Assembly: GCA_002493965.1 (NCBI GenBank)
Contig: DLAP01000008.1
Location: 20,342-41,795, forward strand
Source: Clostridiales bacterium UBA7044
GTDB taxonomy: Bacteria > Bacillota > Clostridia > Oscillospirales > Oscillospiraceae
Reading direction: 5' to 3'
Length of the DNA: 21,454 nucleotides
Both the position numbers and the translations under genes were made by a program. Positions 1 through 6,515 of the stretch are shown piece by piece. The notes below the pieces were generated by a model. It saw only the letters and a program-made list of their open reading frames with translations, did not search any database and had not been told where the DNA came from. How positions within the stretch are numbered: the stretch's first letter is position 1; the number at the start of each line of letters is the position of its first letter.

Positions 1-737
1 TCGATGAACAGCAGCACGTCCTGATGCTTCACATCCCGGAAGTACTCTGCCATGGTAAGACCCGACAGGCCTACCCGCATACGGGCTCCTGGGGGTTCGT
101 TCATCTGACCGAAGACCATGGCAGTCTTCTCGATAACGCCGCTCTCGGTCATTTCGTTATACAGGTCATTACCCTCACGGGTACGCTCACCAACGCCGGT
201 GAAGACGGAATAGCCATTGTGGGCGGTGGCGATGTTGTAGATCAGCTCCTGAATCAGAACGGTCTTACCCACGCCTGCGCCGCCGAACAGGCCGATCTTG
301 CCGCCCTTGGCATAGGGGCAGATCAGGTCGATGACCTTAATGCCGGTTTCTAAGATTTCGGTGGCGGGCTGCTGCTCCTCATAGGAAGGAGCGGGACGGT
401 GGATGGGCCACCGGTCGTCGCCCTGGACGGGAGGCTTATTGTCGATGGGCTGGCCCAGCAGGTTAAACACCCGGCCAAGGCAGGCATCGCCTACGGGCAC
501 GGAAATGGGAGCCCCGGTGTCGGTGGCTTCCGCGCCCCGCTGGAGGCCGTCGGTGGAGGACATAGCCACGCAGCGTACCACATTGTCGCCGATGTGCTGG
601 GCGACCTCCGCCACAATGGGTTTCTCGCCGCCTGTCACCTCAATGGCGTTTAACAGGGCGGGAAGCTGATCGTCCGGGAAGCGGATATCCAGAACAGGGC
701 CCATGACCTGAATCACGGTTCCTTTGTTATTGGGCAT
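1..737 (-). CDS. atpD: F1Fo ATP synthase subunit beta (partial, N-terminal part)
   Basis: Catalytic beta subunit of the F1 head, where ATP is made or hydrolysed. The gene starts at ATG 737-735 (protein begins MPNNKGTVIQVMGPVLDIRF), behind the ribosome site AAAGGAG. It continues past the left edge, so about 245 residues are visible. The P-loop GGAGVGKT is at residues 152-159, with catalytic Lys158. The visible part ends at TMAEYFRDVKHQDVLLFID, the Walker B strand with its Asp. No stop or frameshift was seen in the visible part. It lies 54 bases downstream of atpG in the usual alpha-gamma-beta order; atpC (epsilon) is expected beyond the edge. Identification is certain; only the C-terminal half is unseen. 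Confidence 0.97.
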   Translation of the reverse strand, partial: MPNNKGTVIQVMGPVLDIRFPDDQLPALLNAIEVTGGEKPIVAEVAQHIGDNVVRCVAMSSTDGLQRGAEATDTGAPISVPVGDACLGRVFNLLGQPIDNKPPVQGDDRWPIHRPAPSYEEQQPATEILETGIKVIDLICPYAKGGKIGLFGGAGVGKTVLIQELIYNIATAHNGYSVFTGVGERTREGNDLYNEMTESGVIEKTAMVFGQMNEPPGARMRVGLSGLTMAEYFRDVKHQDVLLFI

Positions 738-791
738 AGGAAGGAATCAACTCCTTTATAAGTTGTGTTTCGCTAAGAAAAGGGGAGAAAA

Positions 792-1649
792 TCAGGAACC
801 AGCCACGATTTCCGTAATCTCCTGGGTGATGGCGGCCTGACGGGCCCGGTTGAATTTCAGGCTCAGGTCGGCAATCATATCCTCGGCGTTCTGGGTGGCG
901 GAATCCATAGCCGACCGGCGGGCCGCCTGCTCAGAGGCAAGGCTTTCGCACAGCGCGCCATAGAGGACACCGCCCAGATATTCGGGCACGATGGCGGCGA
1001 AGACATCCTCGCTGCTGCCTTCATAAATAGTATCGCAGTGACGGGGGGCTTCTTCCTCGGGAACCGCGGAGGTGTGCAGGTTTTTCAGAGGAAGCAGTTC
1101 CAGGGTGTCCGGCACCTGGGAGAGCATGGAGACGAAATTGGTATAGGCAATGACAATTTCGTCGTAATCTCCTTTCAGGAAGCCCTGACTAATCTGCTTG
1201 GAGATGGAGAAGCAGTCGCCAATGCCCACGGAGGCGGCCTCAGCGTAGGTTTCCATCAGAATGGACACCTGCTTGGACTTAAAGAAGTCCACCGCCTTTT
1301 TGCCGATAGGCAGCACCACATCGCCAGGTGCCAGCAGCTCGCCGTACACCTTTTTCAGGATATTGCTGTTATAGCCCCCGGCCAGGCCCCGGTCGCCCGC
1401 GATGACGATATAAAGTCTCTTTTCGATGGGACGGCCTGCCATATAGGGGGAGGAGAAATCCCGGTTGTCCCGGGCAATCTTCTCAATGGTGCCCCGGAGA
1501 ATTTCAAAATAGGGGCGGGAATTGCTGATTTTTGCCTGAGCACGGCGAAGCTTGGAGGCAGCCACCATTTCCATGGCCTTGGTGATCTGCTTGGTGGACT
1601 CCATGCTTCGAATGCGGTTTTTGATTTCCTTGGAGGAAACGCCAGCCAT
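792..1649 (-). CDS. atpG: F1Fo ATP synthase subunit gamma
   Basis: Central rotor shaft that couples c-ring rotation to the catalytic alpha/beta sites. It is 285 residues, normal for the family. The N-terminus (MAGVSSKEIKNRIRSMEST, then KQITKAMEMVAASKLRRAQ) is the classic gamma signature for the first helix of the coiled coil. The middle carries the Rossmann-like domain (IVIAGDRGLAGGYN near residues 83-96). The C-terminal helix (RRSAMDSATQNAEDMI, then LSLKFNRARQAAITQEITEI) completes the coiled coil. The start is supported by AAGGGAGG about 8 bases upstream. The gene begins 14 bases after atpA and is co-transcribed with it. Confidence 0.98.
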   Translation of the reverse strand: MAGVSSKEIKNRIRSMESTKQITKAMEMVAASKLRRAQAKISNSRPYFEILRGTIEKIARDNRDFSSPYMAGRPIEKRLYIVIAGDRGLAGGYNSNILKKVYGELLAPGDVVLPIGKKAVDFFKSKQVSILMETYAEAASVGIGDCFSISKQISQGFLKGDYDEIVIAYTNFVSMLSQVPDTLELLPLKNLHTSAVPEEEAPRHCDTIYEGSSEDVFAAIVPEYLGGVLYGALCESLASEQAARRSAMDSATQNAEDMIADLSLKFNRARQAAITQEITEIVAGS

Positions 1650-1663
1650 GGGTCATCCCTCCC

Positions 1664-3172
1664 TTACGCGGTAAACTGGCTCAGAAGCTCGGAAAGAGCG
1701 GCCTTCAGTTTGGTTTCGGTGTCGGCTTCCAGCTTGCCGCTTGAGCGGATGGCCTCCAGAACGTCCATATGGTAGTGATCCATATGCTCTTCCAGCCGCT
1801 TTTCAAACTCGGGAATCTGCTCCACGGGGATGTCTGCCAGATATCCGTTTGTCACGGCGTAGATGATGCACACCTGATGGGCAACCTCCTTGGGAGCGTT
1901 GTTCTTCTGCTTCAGCACCGCCACGATCCGTTCACCCAGGGCAAGCCGGGACTTGGTGTCCGCGTCCAGATCGGAGCCGAACTGGGCAAAGCTTTGCAGC
2001 TCCCGGTACTGGGAGTAGAGAAGCTTCAGAGAGCCTGCCACCTTCTTCATGGCCTTGATCTGGGCGTCGCCGCCCACACGGGACACGGAGATACCGGGGT
2101 TCACGGCGGGCATAACGCCAGCGTTGAACAGTTCCGTTTCCAGGAAGATCTGGCCGTCGGTGATGGAAATGACGTTGGTGGGAATGTAGGCGGAAACGTC
2201 GCCCGCCTGGGTTTCGATGATGGGGAGGGCCGTCAGGGAGCCGCCACCCAGTTCCGGGGACAGCTGTGCCGCCCGCTCCAGCAGACGGGAATGGAGATAG
2301 AAGACATCGCCAGGAAATGCTTCCCGTCCGGGGGGACGGCGGATCAAAAGAGAAATGGCACGGTATGCCACGGCGTGCTTGCTTAAGTCGTCGTAAATAA
2401 CCAGTACATCCTTCCCCTGATGCATAAAGTGTTCGCCCATGGCGCAGCCCGCGTAGGGGGCGATATACTGCATGGGGGCCAGTTCGGAAGCGGTGGCGGA
2501 GACCACAATGGTGTAGTCCATGGCGCCGCCGGCGGTGAGGTTATCCACCACCTGAGCCACGGTGGACCGCTTCTGACCGATGGCAACGTAAATGCAGATC
2601 ACATTCTTGCCCTTCTGGTTCAGAATGGTATCTGTGGCGATGGTGGTCTTACCGGTCTGCCGGTCGCCGATGATCAGTTCCCGCTGGCCACGGCCAATAG
2701 GAATCATGGAGTCGATGGCCTTGATACCGGTTTGCAGGGGGCGGGAGACATGCTGCCGCTCGATGATACCGGGGGCGGGCATTTCAATGGCACGGTAGCC
2801 TTCGGCTTCAATGGCGCCCTTGCCGTCAATCGGTTCGCCCAAGGCGTTGACCACACGGCCAATCAGCTTCTCGCCCACGGGGACGGAAACCACCCGGCCG
2901 GTGCGTTTCACAGTGTCGCCCTCCTTGATGCCCTGGTCGGAGCCAAGAATGACGAGAGAGACGGTTTCCTCCTCCAGATTCTGGGCCATACCGAAGGAGC
3001 CGTCGGGAAATTCTACCAGCTCGCCGGCCATGCATTTGTCAAGTCCTGAGGCTTTGGCAATGCCGTCGCCTACCAGAATGACAACGCCGGTTTCGCTGCA
3101 TTCCATTTTGTTTTCGTAGTTCTTAATCTGACTGCGAATGATCTTTGTAATTTCTTCGGGTCTAAGTTCCAT
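1664..3172 (-). CDS. atpA: F1Fo ATP synthase subunit alpha
   Basis: Non-catalytic nucleotide-binding subunit that alternates with beta in the F1 hexamer. It is 502 residues, full length. Domains in order: beta-barrel (about 25-95), nucleotide-binding domain with P-loop GDRQTGKT at residues 169-176, and a C-terminal helical domain. The conserved PAVNPGISVSRVGGDAQIKAMK segment contains the Arg that reaches into the neighbouring beta site. An AGGGA ribosome site lies about 5 bases upstream of ATG 3172. It is flanked by atpH (18-base gap) and atpG (14-base gap). Nothing unusual was seen. Confidence 0.98.
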   Translation of the reverse strand: MELRPEEITKIIRSQIKNYENKMECSETGVVILVGDGIAKASGLDKCMAGELVEFPDGSFGMAQNLEEETVSLVILGSDQGIKEGDTVKRTGRVVSVPVGEKLIGRVVNALGEPIDGKGAIEAEGYRAIEMPAPGIIERQHVSRPLQTGIKAIDSMIPIGRGQRELIIGDRQTGKTTIATDTILNQKGKNVICIYVAIGQKRSTVAQVVDNLTAGGAMDYTIVVSATASELAPMQYIAPYAGCAMGEHFMHQGKDVLVIYDDLSKHAVAYRAISLLIRRPPGREAFPGDVFYLHSRLLERAAQLSPELGGGSLTALPIIETQAGDVSAYIPTNVISITDGQIFLETELFNAGVMPAVNPGISVSRVGGDAQIKAMKKVAGSLKLLYSQYRELQSFAQFGSDLDADTKSRLALGERIVAVLKQKNNAPKEVAHQVCIIYAVTNGYLADIPVEQIPEFEKRLEEHMDHYHMDVLEAIRSSGKLEADTETKLKAALSELLSQFTA

Positions 3173-3190
3173 ACAGTCCCTGCTTTCTGA

Positions 3191-3730
3191 CTAAAGTACA
3201 GTCTTACGGAGCAGTTCCCGGAGGGCGTCCATGCGGTGAGACACGGTGTCGTCCAGGCGCTGACCGTCATAGTCCAGGCGGATGCCGCCCAGGACCGCGG
3301 GGTCGATCCGGCTTTGCAGGGTGATCTGCTTGCCGGTAATTGTTCCCAGTTTCTGCTTCAGCTTCTCCGCCTGAGCATCCGTCAGAGGAACGGCGGTGAC
3401 AGCGGTAACGGGCAGAATGCCGTTATCTTCATTGTAGCGAAGGGTGAAGGCGTCACAGCAGGCGGAGAAATGGCGGACATAGCCTTTTTCTGTGAGAATT
3501 TTCAGAAAATTCAGCACGTAGGGGTGCAGCTTCTCCCGAAAGCTGTTATCCAGCACCTGGCAGCGCTCTTCCTTGGAAAGACTGGGGGTAGACAGAAGCT
3601 TTAAAAAGTCCGGTTCCGACCGGAAGCCTTCCCGCAAAGCGGTGAGCTCTCCTAAAATCTGACCGTCCAGCGCTTCTTCCTTCGCCAGGGCATACAGCGC
3701 GCCGCCGTAGATGTTTCCGACCTCTGTCAT
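3191..3730 (-). CDS. atpH: F1Fo ATP synthase subunit delta
   Basis: Delta (OSCP-like) subunit of the peripheral stalk; it clamps the top of F1 to the b subunits. It is 179 residues, as usual. The N-terminal helical domain begins VGNIYGGALYALAKEEALDG. The C-terminal part has the family pattern around ITLQSRIDPAVLGGIRLDYD followed by a VSHRMDALRELL helix. Its ATG overlaps the atpF stop by four bases (3727-3730), and no strong ribosome site of its own was seen, which suggests translational coupling to atpF. Confidence 0.95.
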   Translation of the reverse strand: MTEVGNIYGGALYALAKEEALDGQILGELTALREGFRSEPDFLKLLSTPSLSKEERCQVLDNSFREKLHPYVLNFLKILTEKGYVRHFSACCDAFTLRYNEDNGILPVTAVTAVPLTDAQAEKLKQKLGTITGKQITLQSRIDPAVLGGIRLDYDGQRLDDTVSHRMDALRELLRKTVL

Positions 3731-4236
3731 ACGCCGTCACCCAATTCGTCCAGGAACCGGTCGATGAGCTGAGACTGATCCTCGCTTTTCAGCTCCCGCT
3801 CCACCACCTTCCCGGCGATGGCCAGGGCCAGACCGGAAATCTCATCCTTGGCGTCGTTGACAGCCTTCTTCTTTTCCAGGGCGATGTCCTCGGAAGCCTT
3901 GACTTTCAGCCGGGCCGCCTGCTGCTGGGCATCGCTGATGATCTCCTCACTGCGGGCCGTAGCGGTCTTCTGGGCGGCCAGCAGCAGCGCGTCCGCTTTC
4001 GCCTTGGCCTCCTTCATGTTCTGCTCGTAGGTTTCCTTAATGGCAGCGGCTTCCTTCCGGGCAGTTTCCGCCTCGGAGATCTGCTTGTCCGCAGCCTCCC
4101 GACGGGCGTCCAGAACGGCCTTGATCTTGTCCAGGAAGAAAACCTTTACGATCAGAAGCTGAATGAACAGGTTACAAATCTGGCCGATGAGGGTAACAGG
4201 GTTTACCGTCACAAGGGACTGGTAAAGGGTTTCCAT
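3727..4236 (-). CDS. atpF: F1Fo ATP synthase subunit b
   Basis: Peripheral-stalk subunit b, 169 residues. One membrane segment lies near the N-terminus (about residues 13-35). A long charged, Ala/Lys/Glu-rich helix follows (about 37-150) and should form the right-handed coiled-coil stator with a second b. The start is supported by GGAAGGAGG about 8 bases upstream. Only one b gene is present, so the stalk is presumably a homodimer. It sits between atpE (43-base gap) and atpH (4-base overlap). Confidence 0.96.
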   Translation of the reverse strand: METLYQSLVTVNPVTLIGQICNLFIQLLIVKVFFLDKIKAVLDARREAADKQISEAETARKEAAAIKETYEQNMKEAKAKADALLLAAQKTATARSEEIISDAQQQAARLKVKASEDIALEKKKAVNDAKDEISGLALAIAGKVVERELKSEDQSQLIDRFLDELGDGV

Positions 4237-4279
4237 TTGGGTTGCCTCCTTCCGGCGTTCCTTTTATTTTTTGCCGGGA

Positions 4280-4561
4280 TCAGCCCAGGAACTTCATGAA
4301 CATACCGGGAGCGGCAAACAGCAGCAGCAGGGCGGTAACGAAGCCGTAGATACCGGTGGTCTCGGACAGGGCGATACCTAAGATCATGGTGCTGGTCACG
4401 TCGCTCTTGCACTCGGGGTTCCGGCCGATGACTTCACAGGCACGAGCGGCGCAGTTACCTTCGCCGATACCAGGGCCGATACCCGCGATAACCGCCAGAC
4501 CCGCGCCGATGCCGCAGCCCGCCAGGGCGATGCCTCTCGCCAAAAGTTGCATTTCTGTCAT
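4280..4561 (-). CDS. atpE: F1Fo ATP synthase subunit c with two-carboxylate ion site
   Basis: Subunit of the membrane rotor ring, 93 residues forming a two-helix hairpin. An in-frame upstream ATG would add 14 residues, but AGGAGG sits 7-9 bases before ATG 4561, so the shorter start (MTEMQLLARG) is chosen. The ring-packing motif GIGPGIGEG (residues 27-35) is intact. The ion-carrying carboxylate is Glu67 in SETTGIYG. Thr68, Thr69 and Tyr72 match positions used for Na+ coordination in Ilyobacter tartaricus-type c subunits, and Glu34 occupies the Gln32 position. This pattern suggests Na+ coupling (inference). Four cysteines (16, 37, 42, 51) are unusual for a c subunit. Confidence 0.96.
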   Translation of the reverse strand: MTEMQLLARGIALAGCGIGAGLAVIAGIGPGIGEGNCAARACEVIGRNPECKSDVTSTMILGIALSETTGIYGFVTALLLLFAAPGMFMKFLG

Positions 4562-4615
4562 ATGAATTTGCCTCCTAAAAATGATTACATAATGAATATT
4601 CAAATGGCGGGGTGA

Positions 4616-5494
4616 TTAATCGCCCGCAGCCTGTTTGATGAAGAGAGTGGTCAGGGTGCAGAAAATGAACGCCTGAATACAGCCGCTGAACCAGTCAAAA
4701 TACAGACTGGCAATGGCGGGAATGCCGACAATCAGCCAGGGATAGTTGACGCCCAGATTGGTCAGTGCCCCCAGGACGCCCAAAGCTGCCAAAACGATAC
4801 CCAAAATAAACCAGAACTTTTTTCCCATCTTCCGGCCAAGCACTATGGCAGCCACGCCTACAAAGACGATGGCGAGGGCGGCAAGGAAGCTGGAGCCAAT
4901 CAGGTGAAATAGGGCGTTGCTGGCTGCGGTAAGAGCGCCGTAAATCAGCACGCTGATAACGGTGCCGGAGAGAATGTTGCCGAAGTGACGGCAGGCCATA
5001 GAGATGGGGGTGAACAGCTCACTCATGACGTTAATGGGGGCCATGACGAAGATGGGATCCAGAAAGCCCTTCAGGTAGCCGCCGATGCCGGAGGATTTGA
5101 TTTTATGGTAGGTGATAAGGACAAAGACCACCAGCGCCCAGGCAAGCTCTGTCATCAGGTCCGCCGTGGGGCTCCAGATGCCGAGCAAGCTGATCAGGTT
5201 CGACACAATGGAGGTGATGAAGATGGTGCCGATCAGGGGAATGTAGTGGTCAAAATGGACACCCATGTTTCCGTGGACAAAGTTTATCAGAGAGGTATAG
5301 ATCATTTCCGCCACAGCCTGCTTCCGGGAGATGCCCGTGACCTTCAGGCCGGAGCCAAGCCAGATACACAGGGCGGAAATCAGGATCATCACCAGCCAGC
5401 TGACAAGCAGTGTCTGGGTGATCTGGACGGTGCCGAAGAGGGGTACATTTTCGAAGGTCGCGAGAATTCGCGCGCCATTGATTTCAACTTCCAT
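4616..5494 (-). CDS. atpB: F1Fo ATP synthase subunit a, with extra membrane hairpin
   Basis: Stator subunit a, providing the ion half-channels beside the c ring. The essential Arg is Arg169 in ISMACRHFGN, matching the SLxLRLFGN motif, and the final helix carries the conserved IQAFIF motif (residues 273-278). At 292 residues it is longer than most firmicute homologues (about 220-245). The excess lies between these two motifs: about 100 residues separate FGN from QAF, against about 45 in typical proteins. The added part contains two strongly hydrophobic segments (about 201-219 and 227-246) split by a basic turn RKMGKK. A GAGGTGA ribosome site precedes ATG 5494. It is followed by atpE after 54 bases. 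Confidence 0.96.
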   Translation of the reverse strand: MEVEINGARILATFENVPLFGTVQITQTLLVSWLVMILISALCIWLGSGLKVTGISRKQAVAEMIYTSLINFVHGNMGVHFDHYIPLIGTIFITSIVSNLISLLGIWSPTADLMTELAWALVVFVLITYHKIKSSGIGGYLKGFLDPIFVMAPINVMSELFTPISMACRHFGNILSGTVISVLIYGALTAASNALFHLIGSSFLAALAIVFVGVAAIVLGRKMGKKFWFILGIVLAALGVLGALTNLGVNYPWLIVGIPAIASLYFDWFSGCIQAFIFCTLTTLFIKQAAGD

Positions 5495-5524
5495 ACAGCT
5501 ACTTCACCTCGTAATCAAAAGCAA

Positions 5525-6025
5525 TCAAACTTCAAAAGTTTCCAAATGGTCCTCCGGCTCCTCCGGAGAATCCGCTGGGGAAGTGGGGATATCTTCCGCA
5601 GGCGTTTCCTTTTTCTCCCCGGCGGGAACCAGCTTTCCCCGCACCTGAAGGAAATAGATCACCAGGTTGGGGAAAAACACAGGCAGAGCGCCTGCCACCA
5701 GATGGATCTGGGGGACCAGGAAGCAGACAACAACCCAAGCTGCCTGGAAAACAAGGCGGAAATTGTAGCTGGCCTGGAAGCGCCGTTTCATCAGCTTCTG
5801 GTCCTCCGTGGCCGCTGCCTTCTGCACGGTCAGGCACAGCAGCGTAAAATTGCCGATGGCTACGACGGATCCGCCTGCTACGCCCAGCAAAATCCGAAGG
5901 GGGGAGAAGGCGCCGACGCCGAGTAAGCTCAGCAGGAAGAGCGCGGCGACCATGATGAGGTCGCAGAGAAATACGCCCTTTGCAATGCGGGCAATTTCTT
6001 TCTTGGATGCAGCTTGCAGTTTCAT
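5525..6025 (-). CDS. atpI: ATP synthase subunit I-like membrane protein
   Basis: A 166-residue membrane protein at the AtpI position, directly before atpB (30-base gap). Four hydrophobic segments are visible at about residues 17-38, 41-67, 90-108 and 112-127, followed by an acidic, Pro/Glu-rich cytosolic tail (131-166). Family knowledge: AtpI assists c-ring assembly and, together with AtpZ, has been linked to divalent cation handling in alkaliphilic Bacillus. The call rests on operon position and topology more than on sharp motifs. AAGGAAGT lies about 6 bases before ATG 6025. Confidence 0.78.
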   Translation of the reverse strand: MKLQAASKKEIARIAKGVFLCDLIMVAALFLLSLLGVGAFSPLRILLGVAGGSVVAIGNFTLLCLTVQKAAATEDQKLMKRRFQASYNFRLVFQAAWVVVCFLVPQIHLVAGALPVFFPNLVIYFLQVRGKLVPAGEKKETPAEDIPTSPADSPEEPEDHLETFEV

Positions 6026-6039
6026 GGAATACTTCCTTT

Positions 6040-6297
6040 TTAACTATGGTCGCTGAAAGCGGTGGGCGGTTCCTGATCCCGGCCTGCCTCATCTACTGCC
6101 TTGCGCAGGGATTTTAAGCAGCTTTTCGCGGTACTGATGGAGGTGAGAACGCCCACAATGCCGCAGACAATGAGTACCCAGAGGCCAAGCCCGAATTTAT
6201 CTTGAAGCCAATTTCCCAGGAACAGAAAGACAAGGGTAGGAAAGATGACGGAAAACCCGAACTGCCCTACCCATAGAATCAGACTGAGAAGCTTCAT
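6040..6297 (-). CDS. AtpZ/AtpI-family small membrane protein
   Basis: First gene of the atp operon: 85 residues with two membrane segments (about 5-27 and 36-58) separated by a short GNWLQDKFGLG turn, then a charged tail. This two-helix shape at the head of an atp operon matches the AtpZ/AtpI family (putative F1Fo assembly or Mg2+/Ca2+-related accessory). A longer reading frame reaches 6366, but ATG 6297 is chosen because AGGAGG lies just upstream and the predicted promoter puts transcription start near 6331, inside the longer version. It ends 14 bases before the atpI-like gene. Confidence 0.78.
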   Translation of the reverse strand: MKLLSLILWVGQFGFSVIFPTLVFLFLGNWLQDKFGLGLWVLIVCGIVGVLTSISTAKSCLKSLRKAVDEAGRDQEPPTAFSDHS

Positions 6298-6337
6298 GAT
6301 GCCTCCTGCTTTTTTGGATAAATTTTCACTGTGGTTT

Positions 6338-6366
6338 ATTATACTCGAAAAAGGACCGGTATGCAA
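6338..6366 (-). promoter_or_regulatory. Promoter of the atp operon
   Basis: Read on the minus strand: a -35-like TTGCAT (6361-6366), a 17-base spacer and a perfect -10 TATAAT (6338-6343). Transcription would start near 6331, leaving a leader of about 34 bases with an AGGAGG site before ATG 6297. It is the only strong sigma-A-like match upstream of the operon. Confidence 0.75.
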
Positions 6367-6427
6367 GGGAAATTTATGAAATATTCGTAAATCTGCAAAG
6401 TGTCCTGACGGATTTCCGGAAAAGGCC

Positions 6428-6456
6428 TTTTCATTTCCCGAAAAATGTTGTAATAT
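6428..6456 (+). promoter_or_regulatory. Possible promoter of the recD2-comF-mreB operon
   Basis: TTTTCA (6428-6433), 17 bases, then TAATAT (6451-6456) inside an AT-rich stretch. This is a moderate sigma-A match. It would start transcription around 6462-6464, which argues against using the TTG at 6462 as the recD2 start. A 14-base perfect palindrome (6419-6432) overlaps the -35 element. Confidence 0.4.
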
Positions 6457-6515
6457 ATAAATTGAAAAGCAAAAATGAAACGCTGCCGAAAGGCCGAATC
6501 AGGGGGAAACGGGAA

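Noticed and set aside
4237..4279. Small inverted repeat CCGGC/GCCGG between atpE and atpF
   Set aside because: Five-base stem with a 16-base loop; too weak to call a terminator or processing site.
4985..5926. 313-codon open frame antisense to atpB and the atpI-like gene
   Set aside because: His/Gly/Asp-rich composition typical of reverse-complement frames, and it overlaps two conserved genes.
6298..6366. N-terminal extension of the AtpZ-like protein up to 6366
   Set aside because: It covers the TATAAT promoter, and the internal ATG at 6297 has a clear AGGAGG site.
6462..6515. TTG start at 6462 for recD2
   Set aside because: It sits at the predicted transcription start with no ribosome site; TTG 6516 or ATG 6528 fit the family N-terminus better.
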